DNA from: Dromiciops gliroides
Lineage: Eukaryota; Chordata; Mammalia; Microbiotheria; Microbiotheriidae
Reading direction: 5' to 3'
NCBI RefSeq assembly: GCF_019393635.1
Contig: NC_057862.1
Span: forward strand, 242,902,941 to 242,966,940
DNA length: 64,000 nucleotides
In this document: piece after piece, positions 35,160-46,441 of the stretch
Position numbering within the stretch: the stretch's first letter is position 1
Layout of the letters: each line of letters begins with the position of its first letter
Notes under the pieces: model-generated
Told to the model about the DNA's origin: nothing
Database searches by the model: none
The model's input: only the letters and a program-made list of their open reading frames with translations
Translations under genes and position numbers: made by a program

Positions 35160-36100
35160 TATATATTATAACTAGCAAACCTAAGATTTGAACTCAGACC
35201 CTGTGACTCCCAGTTAACATTCTGTACTGTGCTGTACTTCTAGCAAGACAGAGTACCTGGGCCAGAGCCTGGGCCCAACTACCTTTTCTGCATTGTTTCC
35301 TTTCCTGAGTAGGTGACTGAGCAGCAACCTTGAGGAGGATGTGTCCAGGTTTATGTATTTTAGAGGCAGAGAGAGCCTGTGCTCATTGAATGAAATTGAC
35401 TGGTTACAAGGGTAATTTCTTCTTTGGAGAAGATGGCCACAAATAAGAAATGGAGACCAGTTCTCTGACCTGGCTTGCCAAGAGACATGGATTTTGAGGG
35501 AGTCAGAGCACAGCCAAGGTAAAATGTGAAATGCCTAGTCAGCAGCCCTGTAAACTGCTTCATGCTCATTAGAATGTAAACTCATTGTGAGTAGGGTTCA
35601 TGTCCTTTATACTTGTAACCCCAGCACCCATTGATGAGAGTCAAGTTATTACTTCCTGAATTCTGTTTTAACTTATTCTGTCAATTTATGCTGAGTCATA
35701 TGTTCACCAGAAATAAAATATATATTGCCTACCTGATTCATACTGTACACTAAGTACTTTTCTCACTTCTTTTAGAGAAACCCTAGAATTGAGGCTAAGC
35801 CTAAGCTTTGAATAACTGTAGCTGGGGGCACTGTGATGGCAGGGTTTAATAGGCCAAAGAACATGAGAAAAGGGAGCCTGCCCTCCCACGCCTTTATTAG
35901 GGTCCAAGGCTCCCCCCAGAACTGGATCCAGGACTAGACTGCATGCCTGGGTCCAGAACACAGGGTTCATTTGAAAGGGAGTAGGTGTAATGACTAAAGC
36001 CTGTTGGGCCTAGCAGTGTTTTCTTATTGTTACATGTCCTTGGTAATTTTTCTTCTTGAAACTGTGGTTCTGTATTTTCAGTGGGAATTTGAATAATATT
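35160..36100. other. Intronic sequence with few recognised features
   Basis: An L2-like 3' scrap lies near 35560-35625. Nothing else was recognised. Confidence 0.5.
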
Positions 36101-36118
36101 TTAATTCTTCCTACTTTT

Positions 36119-36268
36119 TTTTCCCTACTTCTTTTTTGCAGGGCAGTGAGGGTTAAGTGACTTGCCCAGGGTCACACAGCTAGTGTCAAGTGCCTGAGGC
36201 TGGATTTGAACTCAGGTCTTCCTGAATCCAAGGCCAGTGCTTTATCCACTGCGCCACCTAGCTGCCCC
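36119..36268 (-). mobile_element. MAR1/WSINE1-type SINE with 14-bp TSD
   Basis: Flanked by ttcttcctactttt at 36105-36118 and 36269-36282. Confidence 0.94.
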
Positions 36269-37079
36269 TTCTTCCTACTTTTCAACAGCAGAATTCTCAA
36301 TATTATAGCTGTATACCTAGACTACAAAAAATGGAATTTTTATTTTTCTGGATTTTAATTTTTATGCTTTTATGTTAATTTATTATGTTAATTCCTTTAC
36401 AAGCCTTGTGTTTAAAGTGGAAAAAATAGTTAAACATTTTTGTTCATTTTAGGAAAAACTACAGATTATTAGTTTTCTTCTAATTTTAAATTGGTTACTT
36501 ATTACATTTCTTTTTTTCATAATTTAATTCCCTCTTGATACATATTTGTATTTCCTGTTACATTATTCTACTTTCTTCTCTCTCACTGAAGTTATCAGTT
36601 GGACTGTTTGCTTATTTGCTTTGAATACTATTTCTATTTTTGGATTTCATTTATTTAGGAGTTGTTTTGCTTCCTTTCCCTTCCTGGCTTTCACTCTGCT
36701 TGATAGACTGTACCTCTATATTGCATTTACAATATGAATGGCTGTTATTTGATAACGTTAAAGTAACCATTTTTAGTAACTGTCTATCAGTGTGGTAAAA
36801 GAATACTGCTGCTGTTATTACTTAAAATTTGTAAATGTGCTTCATATTTATCATGTCAATTGTCTCAGAACATTTCCCTTGATTCAGTATAGTATGACTG
36901 GTTGAATGTAGGCATTACGGATCAATACTGTGAACATATGAGTTTGGCAGTTGGAGAATTATTCATTAATCTTAACATCTTATGAATATTAACATCTGTC
37001 AGAGATTACTCATATTTAGGGGTAGATGTTGCATTCACTGAAATATTATAAAAGTGTGAAGGGTGGAATACAAGAGTTG

Positions 37080-37505
37080 GCGGACTTTTTGGTCCAGGGA
37101 CATGGGTCTACCTGCTGTTCCTCAGACTAGATACACACTCTCCTGATTCCAGGCATTTTCTCTACCTGTCCCTCATGCCTGGAACTCTCTCCCTCTTCAT
37201 TTCCACTTCTTGGTTTTCCCACATTCCTTCAACTTTCAGTTAAAGTTCCATCTTCTTAAAAAAAAAAATCTTTCCTGATCCTTCTTAATCTTAGTCCCTT
37301 CCCTATGAGATAATCTCCAATTTATCCTGCATACATCTGGTTTGTACAAAGCTGTTTGCTTTCTCTCCCATTAGACTGTGAGCTCCTTAAGAGAAAGATC
37401 ATTTATTTATTTGTTTGTTTGTTGCCTTTCTTTATATCCCCAGTGCTTAACACAGTACAGGACACATAGCAGGTACTTAATAAATGCTTGCTGAACTGAC
37501 TTGAC
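37080..37505 (+). mobile_element. L2 (CR1-clade) 3' end
   Basis: Contains cctggaactctctccctctt, ctcccattagactgtgagct and acacatagcaggtacttaat, the characteristic 3' end of these LINEs. Confidence 0.8.
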
Positions 37506-37589
37506 TTGAAGAATGGGCAGTGGACAAGAATAGGAACTCTACTGAGGTTATAGGCCATCACAAAAAAAGCTGTATGTGAGAGTGCTTTT

Positions 37590-37735
37590 TAGGTATATAT
37601 GAGTACTCTTCCTTTTTCTTTGATCTTTTTGGGATATAGACCTAGTAATGGTACTGCTGGGTCAAAAGGCATACCTACTTTTTTTCTTTCTTTCTTTCTT
37701 TTTTTTTTTTGTGGGGCAACGAGGGTTAAGTGCAA
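37590..37735 (-). mobile_element. L1 ORF2 C-terminal scrap joined to a truncated SINE
   Basis: On the minus strand 37590-37680 encodes MPFDPAVPLLGLYPKKIKEK, the L1 ORF2p C-terminal motif. 37699-37735 is a T run plus the tail end of a MAR1-type SINE, cut off where the Ty3/gypsy sequence begins. This is a rearrangement or insertion boundary. Confidence 0.7.
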
Positions 37736-38349
37736 TAGCAGAAGGGCAAGGAATGCAGTTATTTTAAAGCACATAAAGCCTTTCAGAGCTTGTTGGACAG
37801 AGAGATGTGAACAAGCTTTCAAAGACTCAGTCCACTGCCTCACACATGCTCTTAGCGGTGGCTTATGTGGATCCAAGCAAGACTTTTGCCCTATATGCCA
37901 ATGCCAGCTTGGAAGGCTTAGGAGAAATTCTCTACTAAGAAAGTCATGGTCATGAGAAAGCAGCTGAATGTAAAAGCAGAGGCTTTACTGATGAGAAGAC
38001 TTGTTAGCCCAAACACAAGCTGGAATGCTTGGCTCTGAAGTAGGTTGTCAATGATAAGACTCATATTCTGATCAGTGCCAAGTTGGATGTGGCTTGCCAG
38101 AGCTGGGTAGCAACACTAGCCAAATACAAACTCAGTATGACTGCCGGAGAAGACTAATAGGAATGAAGTTGCCCTGTCCATGAGGACACAGAACAATGAA
38201 GCTGTGATGCTACAGAAAGGAGTGAAAGCTACATATGATACTCAAGGAGATGGATTACAGGCAAATGGCAATACAGAGGACAGTATGGGACTCCCACCAG
38301 ACAGCATGCCAAGAGAGTATACAAACTTCATTCAAAGGTCTGTAGGATC

Positions 38350-38515
38350 GGGGGCAGCTAGGTGGTGCAGTGGATAAAGCACCGGCCCTGGATTCAGGAG
38401 GACCTGAGTTCAAATCCGGCCTCAGACACTTGACACTTACTAGCTGTGTGACCCTGGGCAAGTAACTTAACCCTCATTGCCTGGGGGTGGGGGTGGGGGT
38501 GGGGGGCGGGGAGGA
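38350..38515 (+). mobile_element. MAR1/WSINE1-type SINE with 10-bp TSD
   Basis: Flanked by ctgtaggatc at 38340-38349 and 38516-38525. The usual A-rich tail is replaced by a (GGGGGT)n-like G-rich run. Confidence 0.9.
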
Positions 38516-38519
38516 CTGT

Positions 38520-38695
38520 AGGATCTAGAGTTGGAAGGAATTTTAGAGCCCACCTAGTCCAAACACTTCATTTTACAGATAAGGAAACTGAGGCCCAGAG
38601 AAATTAAGTGATTTATCCAAGGTAATATAGGTAGCCAGTAGGAGTGGTGAGATCTCAACCCAGCTCCTCTGACTCTAGAGCCAGTCACAGGGGAA
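38520..38695 (-). mobile_element. MIR-like repeat
   Basis: tagagttggaaggaatttta, then ggaaactgaggcccagagaa: antisense MIR-family sequence. Confidence 0.7.
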
Positions 38696-38889
38696 GAGAA
38701 CAGTCTGATTAACATCTGTGGGAAGATACAAGCCAAGAAACAAGGTGGCAATGCCACGGGATTCCCCTGAAGGCACCTTATTGCTGAGATAATGGCAGAA
38801 ATTATGAACGGTGCAATAGAGCACCAGACTAGGATATTCCTAATTCCCCAAACAGTATAAAGAAGTAGCTATAAAAGCACAGAATGAAA

Positions 38890-39165
38890 AGGAAAAGGGA
38901 AAGGGAATAAGCACTTATATAACACCTACTATGTGCCAGACACTGTGTTACGCACTTTACAAATCTTATCTCATTTGAGACTCACAACAATCCTGAGAGG
39001 TAGGATTTTACTATCTCCATTTATAGTTGAGGAAACTGAGGTAGACAGAGGTTAAGTCACTTGCCCAGGATCACACAGCTTGTCAATGTCTGAAGCCAAA
39101 TCTGAGCTCAGGTTTTCCTGACTCCAGGCCCAGGGCTCTATCCACTGTGCCACCTAGCTTCCTCC
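38890..39165 (-). mobile_element. THER/MIR-type SINE, near full length
   Basis: aacacctactatgtgccaga at the left and tgccacctagcttcctcc at the right, with an antisense MIR core between. Confidence 0.75.
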
Positions 39166-39250
39166 TATGGGTCAAGAAAGGATCCTAGAGTTAATAAGAA
39201 TAGGTTTTACTGGCCTAATATGGCTACAAGTGTCATCAAGAAGTGTGAGA

Positions 39251-39871
39251 TTTTAGCTGCTCTTGTGGTACCAAAGAATTGGAAATTGAGGGGATGCCCA
39301 CCAATTGGGGAATGGCTAAACAAGTTGTGGTATGTGAATGCAATAGAATACTATTGTGCTGTAAGAAATAATAAGCAGATGGATTTCAGAAAAACCCAGA
39401 AAGACTTACATGAATTGACGCTGAGTGAAATGAGCAGAACCAAGGGAACATTGTACACAGTATCAACAACACTGTGTGATGATCAATTGTGATAGACTTA
39501 ACTCTTCTCAGCAATACAATGATTTGAGACAATGCCAAGATTTACGGTGGAAAATGCTTTCTACATCCAGAAAATGAACTGTGGAATCTGAATGCAGATC
39601 AAAGCATACTATTTTCACTTTTGTTGCTGATTTTTTGTTACCGTTTATGTTTATTCATCTGTTTTTTCTTTTCTTTTTGTTCTGATCCTTCTCTTACAAC
39701 ACGACTAATGTGGAAATGTGTTTAACATGATTGTAATGTATAATCTATATCAGATTGTTTGCTGGCCTCAGGAGGGGGGAGGGAAGGGAGGGTGGGAGAA
39801 CAATTTTGAACTAAAAAAAAAACACTTCACATGTAATTGTAAAAAAATTTAAATAAAATAATTTTTAAAAA
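39251..39871 (+). mobile_element. 5'-truncated L1 with 13-bp TSD
   Basis: Encodes the L1 ORF2p C-terminus (KNWKLRGCPPIGEWLNKLW, then NAIEYYCAVRNN), followed by 3' UTR and an A-rich end. Flanked by aagaagtgtgaga at 39238-39250 and 39872-39884. It landed in the zinc-finger codons of the gypsy fossil. Confidence 0.95.
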
Positions 39872-40055
39872 AAGAAGTGTGAGACTTGTGCTTATTGTAT
39901 ATAAAGAAAGTACTACCAACTAGTGCTACATATTTATCAAACATAAGCACTAGTAAACCTTTTAAAACTGTCTACATTCATTTCCTATCTCTGGAAGGAG
40001 ATAGGAAGAGCATAAGGCATATATTGATGGTAGCCATGCACTTTACAAGGTTTGC

Positions 40056-40317
40056 AAAGGCAACATTATTGTTCAGTCATTCAGTTGTATCTGACTTTTA
40101 ATGATGCTGCAGACCATAGAATGCCAATGCTGTCCATGGATTTTTTTTGGCAAAGATACTTGGAGTGGTTTACCATTTCCTTCTCCAGGGGATCAAAGCA
40201 ACCCAGAAGTTACAAGACTTGCTCAGAATCACACAACTAGTAAGTGCCTGAGGTCAGATTTGAACTCAGGTCTTCCTGATTCCAGGCCAAGCCCTTTATC
40301 TACTAAGCCACCTAGCT
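40056..40317 (-). mobile_element. Long SINE with RTE-like tail
   Basis: ttcagtcattcagttgtatc and ggcaaagatacttggagtgg form the tail, and the tRNA-like head lies at the right. It interrupts the gypsy fossil. Confidence 0.8.
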
Positions 40318-40387
40318 ACTTCTTGTAAAGGCATACCTGACCACAAAACAGACAACTTCCAAAAGTGGGTAAAGAAGTATCTCTCAG

Positions 40388-40539
40388 GGGGCAGCTGGGT
40401 GGTGCAGTGGATAAAGCACCGGCCCTGAATTCAGGAGGATCTGAGTTCAAATCTGGCCTCAGACACTTAACACTTACTAGCTGTGTGACCCTGGGCAAGT
40501 CACTTAACCCTCGCTTCCCTGCCAAAAAAAGAAAAAAAA
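40388..40539 (+). mobile_element. MAR1/WSINE1-type SINE with 17-bp perfect TSD
   Basis: Flanked by aaagaagtatctctcag at 40371-40387 and 40540-40556, inside the gypsy integrase region. Confidence 0.95.
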
Positions 40540-41170
40540 AAAGAAGTATCTCTCAGTGTGCAAATTTCCTATCAGGATAATTCAAACTAAGGCCAAGATA
40601 ATTAGAGTACACTACTCAAGATGTTAACTTTGCTTGGCATCAAATAGTCTGGAACAACACCATACCAACCTTAAGAGCACCTCCAACTTGAAGAGTTCAA
40701 ATGAATACTGACAAACATATTAGAGGCAATAAGAGTAGAATAAAAATTTCAGTTGAGCCAACATGGTGCTCTCCTGGAACATCTGTACAATTCCACCATG
40801 AATAATGCCACTGGCATTACACTCTACCTGCTGATGTTTGGGCATGTGCCAAGGCTTCCTACTGACTTGTTTTTTGAAGTCTGAGTAATGGAGAAACTGA
40901 AGATATTCACAACCAAGCACATCTCTCAACTAAGAGAAAATCTAAATGAAGCTTACCACCTAGTATCAGCCCAGAAGAATACCTACAGAAAATAGTGGTA
41001 CAATGCCTGAGTTTATTGTCAAGACCTTCAATAAGGTGAGAATTTTACTGAGCAATCAAGGTGTCCATAGGACACACAAATTATCTAACTGATGGAAAGC
41101 TACTCTATACCTAGTTGTGGAGAGCCTGGACAACTTGCAAAATCTCTCCAAAGACTGGAATGGACCCTTC

Positions 41171-42205
41171 AAAGATAATCTATGACAGCCACATATTGAC
41201 TATAGGTGAATGAGCCGGATTTCATGAATAGACACTTACCTTGGCAGATGCTAAACAAAACTGACTCTACTACTAGGGCCAAGACTTCCTAACCCAGACA
41301 ACAGCTAATACACAGACATTTCATGAGAAGATTGGAACAGCCCTCTGCCAAACTGGTCCCCTTCTCCCACGGATGAGTTCTTTCCATGACCTCCATTTTG
41401 GGGATAGGTCTAAGCCACTTTATTCCCCTTCAAGCAATGTTTCCAACTCTCTGGACTTGTCCAATAACCTTCTATTCCCCAACTCCCACCTCTTCAGTTC
41501 TCTTTTTTTTCCCCCCTAATTAGAATGTAAAGTCCTTGAGGGCAAAGATTATCTTTTTTTTTGTCTTTTATTTGTATTCCCACCAATTAGCATATAATAA
41601 ACACAATAAATGCTTGTTGCTTTGCTTATCTCAACCAATACTTGATTCTATATTGTGTCTTTTTATGTATTGTCAATATTTATTTGTTGTAAATAGCACC
41701 TGGGACACCCAAATTAATCATATTTGTTCTATTATATGTTGATGTTCATGCTGATGCTGTACTCTATAATTACACATGTCAGGTATACTGCAGCTGATTT
41801 GCAAGGAACTACAAAATCTCAAACCCCAGGGATAAACATAGTGGGCTTTTGAGATGGGATCTGGCTGCATGGATTCATGGGGAATGTAGCTTGAAGGAGA
41901 GGGAGTTGATTTCTTGTTACTCTAGAAGAGACTCAGGGACTCTCACAGGAGTGGTGCTCAATGACAAGCATAGGAATTTGGAGGCTTGTGGCAGAAGTGT
42001 CATAGAGCTTTGAGAAGATCACCAGGGCAGCTGGAGCCTTCATCCTACCAGTGCAGGTGGTACAGCTATACCTAGAGTATGGGGAGTATTTGATCTTTGG
42101 TGAACATTCTCCTAGCTGAGAATCTAGGTGGCCAAGGAAGCCATTTTGTTCCTACTCCCATTTCTGTATGAGGACAGATATATAATCCAGACTTTCTTTT
42201 TCTTT
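41171..42205. other. Gypsy-flank and unassigned sequence, with an L2 3' end
   Basis: 41171-41390 may be the last, unrecognisable part of the gypsy element. 41390-41635 holds an L2 3' end (gaatgtaaagtccttgaggg, then caataaatgcttgttg). 41640-42205 shows nothing recognised. Confidence 0.55.
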
Positions 42206-42219
42206 AAAGTAGTTTTATT

Positions 42220-42375
42220 GGGGGCAGCTAGGTGGTGCAGTGGATAGAGCACCGGCCCTGGAGTCAGGAGTACCTGGGTTCAAATCCGGCCTCAGACACT
42301 TAACACTTACTAGCTGTGTGACCCTGGGCAAGTCACTTAACCCCAATTGCCTCACAAAAAATAAATAAATAAAAT
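42220..42375 (+). mobile_element. MAR1/WSINE1-type SINE with 14-bp TSD
   Basis: Flanked by aaagtagttttatt at 42206-42219 and 42376-42389, with an (AAAT)n tail. Confidence 0.95.
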
Positions 42376-42389
42376 AAAGTAGTTTTATT

Positions 42390-43520
42390 TGTTGATAAAG
42401 TAGTGCTTTTAAAATCTAGCTCACTGTAAATAAAATCCGACATATTTTCATTGCATTTGATTCACCTGTGTTCTTAATTGCAAATGAGTATTTAAGGAAA
42501 AGTGTTGAGTTCTGGTATGCAGAGAGTCAGAAAGGACCAAGGATTTAGACCTGGTCCAAAAGTGCCAGGTTTTCTCCTCACTGGGAGGCAAATGAAGAGA
42601 GAATCATAAAGTTTTGATTGATTGGTTTTGAATCCCAAGAACCAAAGAAAGAACCAAACTGGATCTGGGGTTTTCCTTTGGCCTCCCTCCAGCTAAACCA
42701 ACTTAGAATACTTTTTTTGTTGTCTGGGATAAAGGCTGAACTATTGGGTCACCTGGGTTCATTCAGCCTTTCCTCCCAACCCAAACACATGTGCAAAGAA
42801 AAAATCTCTGCAGGAGTGGAGTCAAAGGTGGAAACCAGGGAACAAGAACTGTCCTATGGAAAGGGAAAACATGTGGCTATTCCTGGCTAGTAACATCTAC
42901 ATTCCAAAGGTGGGGGGTAAGAAGGAAGGAGATTTTTTTCTCCCTTTCACCATCAAATTCAAAACCAGACAACTATAATGTCACATAAATATTCTATGGA
43001 CTTCAGCCTGGGTTTTTTCCATTCCTACTCAAAGAGATGGGATCTCTCCTTTCCTGAAGTAACTCAGACCAAAACCATCTGAAGACCAAGAAGGAAAGGC
43101 AGGCATATGACCAAATTTGCTACCAACTTGTTTTGGCAGCAATTGCCTCCTTGACTTTTTCCTTTGCCCAGGCAGAAGAAATCTGGCTGGGATTTAGAAC
43201 AGAGCTAAATGTGCAAATGCAAAATCCAATATCTTCATTAACTGGTAATCAATACACTTAGGTATTAGTAAAGTGTGTCTGTATCTTCAGTAATCAGACA
43301 TCAAAAGACCTCTGCATTTAAAGAGGCACTGCATGATCAAAAAACTGTACCCAGAAAAAAAAAAAAAGAAGAAGAAGAGGTTTTGCTGGAAGGAAAATAG
43401 GCCCAAGGGAGTGGGCACAGTCTAAGTTTAGCCATAATAGGCAGCAGACACTCCCTGATGCTGGCTAGAAAGGACAGTCAAAAACAGGCCATTAGCCCTT
43501 CTAAATAAACATTATACTCT
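42390..43520. other. Intronic sequence downstream of the COX16 internal exon
   Basis: No gene or repeat was recognised beyond a short A-rich run near 43356. The absence of young repeats within about 1.1 kb of the exon is normal for exon-flanking intron. Confidence 0.55.
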
Positions 43521-43522
43521 AC

Positions 43523-43585
43523 CTCATATTCAGATTCCAATGACACCTTATTCCTTTTCAGTTTTTCTTCAAGTTCAGGATCAAT
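43523..43585 (-). CDS. COX16: COX16 internal exon (21 codons)
   Basis: On the minus strand tctctgtttgcccacag precedes ATTGATCCTGAACTTGAAGA... and the exon ends ...GAATATGAG|gtagag, giving consensus acceptor and donor. It encodes IDPELEEKLKRN followed by KVSLESEYE, 21 residues in phase 0. These match the segment of human COX16 that reads MDPELEKKLKEN... and runs into the KIKD of the terminal exon at 9170. The first residue is I where human has M. The segment is the helical, soluble part following the single membrane helix. Exon length is a multiple of 3, so skipping it would keep the frame. Together with the exon at 9054-9170 it gives 59 of about 106 codons. Confidence 0.94.
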
Positions 43586-44494
43586 CTGTGGGCAAACAGA
43601 GAAGGAACCACATGAGTTATTTAAGCCTGAAAGGACTGATTTTATTTTGTAAAAGTTAAGAGGAGGTGATTGTTCTAGGGGTAAGAGTGGAGAGAGCTTG
43701 AGGTGGGATGCTGTGTGCTATATAATTTTGTCCCTTTCCAGTCTGATCTATTATTACCCTCCAGGTAAACAAATAATGCGATCCCAGCAGGTTTTGGGGT
43801 TTTTTTTAGAATGAAAGCATAAAGCATACTTTTATAAGAAAATCACCTCTATCATAGCCACTGTGATGTGGTAGAAGCTTATTTGTGCACAGTACTACCA
43901 AATGTGAAGAAAAAGGGAAATCTATTTTTTTAATTTATTTTTTAAAATATAATGAATTTGATAACCACAACACACTGATCATTTCCATATACATTGAAGA
44001 AAAGAAAAAGATTGTACCTGAATCTAAATTTCTATTACTTAGAGCTTGTTTTTCTTTAAGTAAATAACAAATATGATAAGGTAGTTCCACAACTGTTTTA
44101 TTTGTATCTTTCTGACCTTCCTTCTGCTCTCTTCTGTGTATTTTAAAAATATTTCATTGCTGGAATTTGCTTCTTTTGGGGGGGTTTTTTGTGTCCTCAC
44201 TATCACTACTCCTCCCCTCATAATAATTAAAGCTCTCTCTTATAACATATATGCATAGTCAACCAAATCAATCCACACACACACACACACACACACACTG
44301 TGTCTGAGGATGCACCTCTCATTCTTTATCTCTAGGTGATTACCTCTATGTCATGGGAAGTATGATTTCATCATTGGACTTCCGAAGTTTTGGTTTGCTC
44401 AGAATTCGTGTATCTTTCAAAGTCGTTTTCCATAATAATGTTGGGATTACTGTAGAAATTGTTATCCTGATTCCGTTCACTTCATTTTTTATCA

Positions 44495-45240
44495 CAAAAG
44501 TATTTTATTATTTTCTAGTTACATGTAGAGATAGTTTTCAACATTTGTTTTTATAAGATTTCTTGTTCCAAATCTTTCTCCCTCCCTCCCTTCCCTCCCC
44601 AAGACACCAAGCAATCTGATGTACATTATATATCTACAATCACATTAAACATATTTCTGCATTAATCATGTCATGAAAGAAGAATCAGAACAAAAGGGAA
44701 AAACTTCAAAAAAGAAAAAAAAAGTAGAAACAGTATGGTTCAATCTGCATCTAGATTCCACAGTTCTTTTTTCTTGATGTGGAGGGCATTTTCCATTGTG
44801 AGTCCTTTAGAATTATCTTGGACCATTGTATTGATAAGAAGAGTTAAGTCTATCACAGTTGATCATCACACAATGTTGTTGATACTGTATACAATGGTCT
44901 CCTGGTTTTGCTCATCTCAGTCAGCATCAGTTCATGTAAGTCTTTCCAGGTTTCTCTTAAATCTGCCTACTCATCATTTCTTATAGCACAATAGTATTCC
45001 ATTACATTCATATACCACAACTTGTTTAGCCATTCCCCAATTGATGGGCATCCCCTCAATTTCCAATTCTTTGCCGCCACAAAAAGAGCAGCTATAAATA
45101 TTTTTGTACATGTGGGTCCTTTTCCCTTTTTTATGATCTCTTTGGGATAAAGACCTAATAGTGGTATTGCTGGGTCAAAAGGTATGCACAGCTTTCCCAA
45201 ATTGTTCTCACTTCATTTTGCATCAATTAACACAAGATAG
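44495..45240 (-). mobile_element. 5'-truncated L1 (ORF2 C-terminus and 3' UTR)
   Basis: The minus strand encodes CIPFDPAIPLLGLYPKEI, IAALFVAAKNWKLRGCPSIG and MNVMEYYCAIRNDE, the L1 ORF2p C-terminal domain. The 3' UTR follows down to about 44495. It is well preserved compared with other L1 pieces here. Confidence 0.92.
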
Positions 45241-45283
45241 CTGAGGTTTTTCTAAATTTCTCCATATTTCTTATACTGTAATA

Positions 45284-45445
45284 GGGGCAGCTACGTGGCA
45301 CAGTGGATAGAGCACTGGCCCTGGAGTCAAGAGGATCTGTGATCAAATCTCATTTCAAACATTTGCTAACTGTGGGACCCTGGGTTGGTCACTTAACTCC
45401 AATTGCCTTAAGTATGTGGGGCCATCTTCAGTCATCCTGACGTGT
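45284..45445 (+). mobile_element. Composite SINE, truncated by an LTR-like insertion
   Basis: The tRNA-like head is followed by ggggccatcttcagtcatcc, the start of the extension seen in the two 300-bp composite SINEs. It stops abruptly at 45445 where the LTR-like block begins. Confidence 0.75.
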
Positions 45446-45715
45446 TGTTTAAAATCTAAATTGTGGGTTCTAATCTGCCCCCCCTGTGAGTCTTGGGGGG
45501 AAGCTGGCTAAAATCACTGATAAATTCAACAAGAGTTTAGGCTTTTAAAGATTTATTAAAATATATATTATAAGTTAGTGAAGAGAGAGAGAGATTGAGA
45601 ACAGATTCCTTATAGCATGGAAATCCTAGCTTAGATCTAATTCGGTATAGCCAGAGAGAAAGAAAGCAATTTCCTTTCCTAGCAGCCCACGTGAAATCTC
45701 TCACCACCACGCCAG
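45446..45715 (-). mobile_element. LTR-like element, 270 bp, with 4-bp flanking repeat
   Basis: Minus strand TGGCGTGGTGG... to ...TTTTAAACA with AATAAA (45552-45557). Flanked by gtgt at 45442-45445 and 45716-45719. Its 3' half matches 54830-55072. It may be a complete short LTR or a truncated copy of the longer element. Confidence 0.6.
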
Positions 45716-45789
45716 TGTCCAAATGACTAAGAGACAGCCCCCCCCCCCAAACTCAATAGATCCAAAATAAGACTCATCTTAGCTCAGCA

Positions 45790-46130
45790 TTGTGCCTGAA
45801 ACTTAGTGGACACTATTTAAAGGCTCCTTTCCTTCCCCTTTTCTTCCTTTTTTTTCCCTTTCCCCTCAAACTGTCCCTACTTCCAAACTTCCCTATCATT
45901 GTCAAGAGCACCACCATTCTCCCAGTCACTCAGGCTTACAACCTCAGCATGTATTCTTCAGGTGAACTCACTCCATATAGTCAATCTGTCACCCAAGTCT
46001 TCTTGTTTCTACCTTCATATCTCTTTGACCTATCCTCTTCCCTCTAACTCAAAAAGCTGCCACCCTGGCAAAGGCCCCCCTCATCTGATGCCTGGACTAT
46101 TGGAATAACCTGATTGTATAAACTCTTCTC
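45790..46130 (+). mobile_element. L2 (CR1-clade) remnant
   Basis: caagagcaccaccattctcc, then gatgcctggactattggaat: typical pyrimidine-rich L2 sequence downstream of RT. Confidence 0.65.
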
Positions 46131-46441
46131 ATATATCTGAATTATGAGAAAGAACAAATTCCTCAGTCTTCTCCCTCATCTCTTTCCTAAGGCATTCCTT
46201 TTTCCTTTCCTTTTCCTTCCTCTCTTAAAGCCATCAAAATAGAACAAAACTGCTACCACTCTCTCTCTCCCACAAGCCTTGTATTTTTCTATCTTAATTT
46301 CCTGTGACCCTTGGAAAAAAACAGTTTTGAAAGAACACATGTCTCTTCTCACCCATTATAATGTGTGATAGGAACAATATCCATCCTAAGGCCCTATCTC
46401 ACAAAAACTAGACTAGTTTTTCCTTAAAACATAGTGAAACT

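Larger units (their letters stand above)
37736..41170 (+). mobile_element. Ty3/gypsy (Metaviridae-like) pol fossil
   Basis: Domain remnants occur in the correct order on one strand. The RT/RNase H junction has CEQAFKD at 37807-37827. RNase H reads AYVDPSKTFALYANASLEGL from 37861, where the catalytic D of TDAS has become N. The integrase zinc-finger region has RFYWPNMATSVIKKC near 39202-39250, continuing with CETCAYC after an inserted L1. The integrase core has HFLSLEGDRKS and HFTRFAKA near 39990-40065, with the expected catalytic D residues lost. Then FPIRIIQ lies near 40567, and integrase C-terminal LYLLMFGHVPRLPTDLFF lies from about 40823. Many stops and frameshifts make it non-coding. Later insertions (SINEs, L1, MIRs) split it. 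LTRs and gag were not identified. It resembles the MamGypsy-type ancient mammalian elements. Confidence 0.82.
9171..43522 (-). other. COX16: COX16 last intron (about 34.35 kb)
   Basis: Bounded by a GT donor (complement of 43521-43522, context GAG|gtagag) and an AG acceptor (complement of 9171-9172). It is filled mainly with repeats listed separately, the FOXI retrocopy and the Ty3/gypsy fossil. I found no further coding exon in it. Stretches such as 9180-10240, 10890-11900 and 13760-14320 show nothing recognisable beyond AT-rich intronic sequence. Confidence 0.88.

Noticed and set aside
39220..39492. 90-codon ORF that looks like a gene fragment
   Set aside because: It is a chimera of gypsy integrase codons and the L1 ORF2p C-terminus across the TSD.
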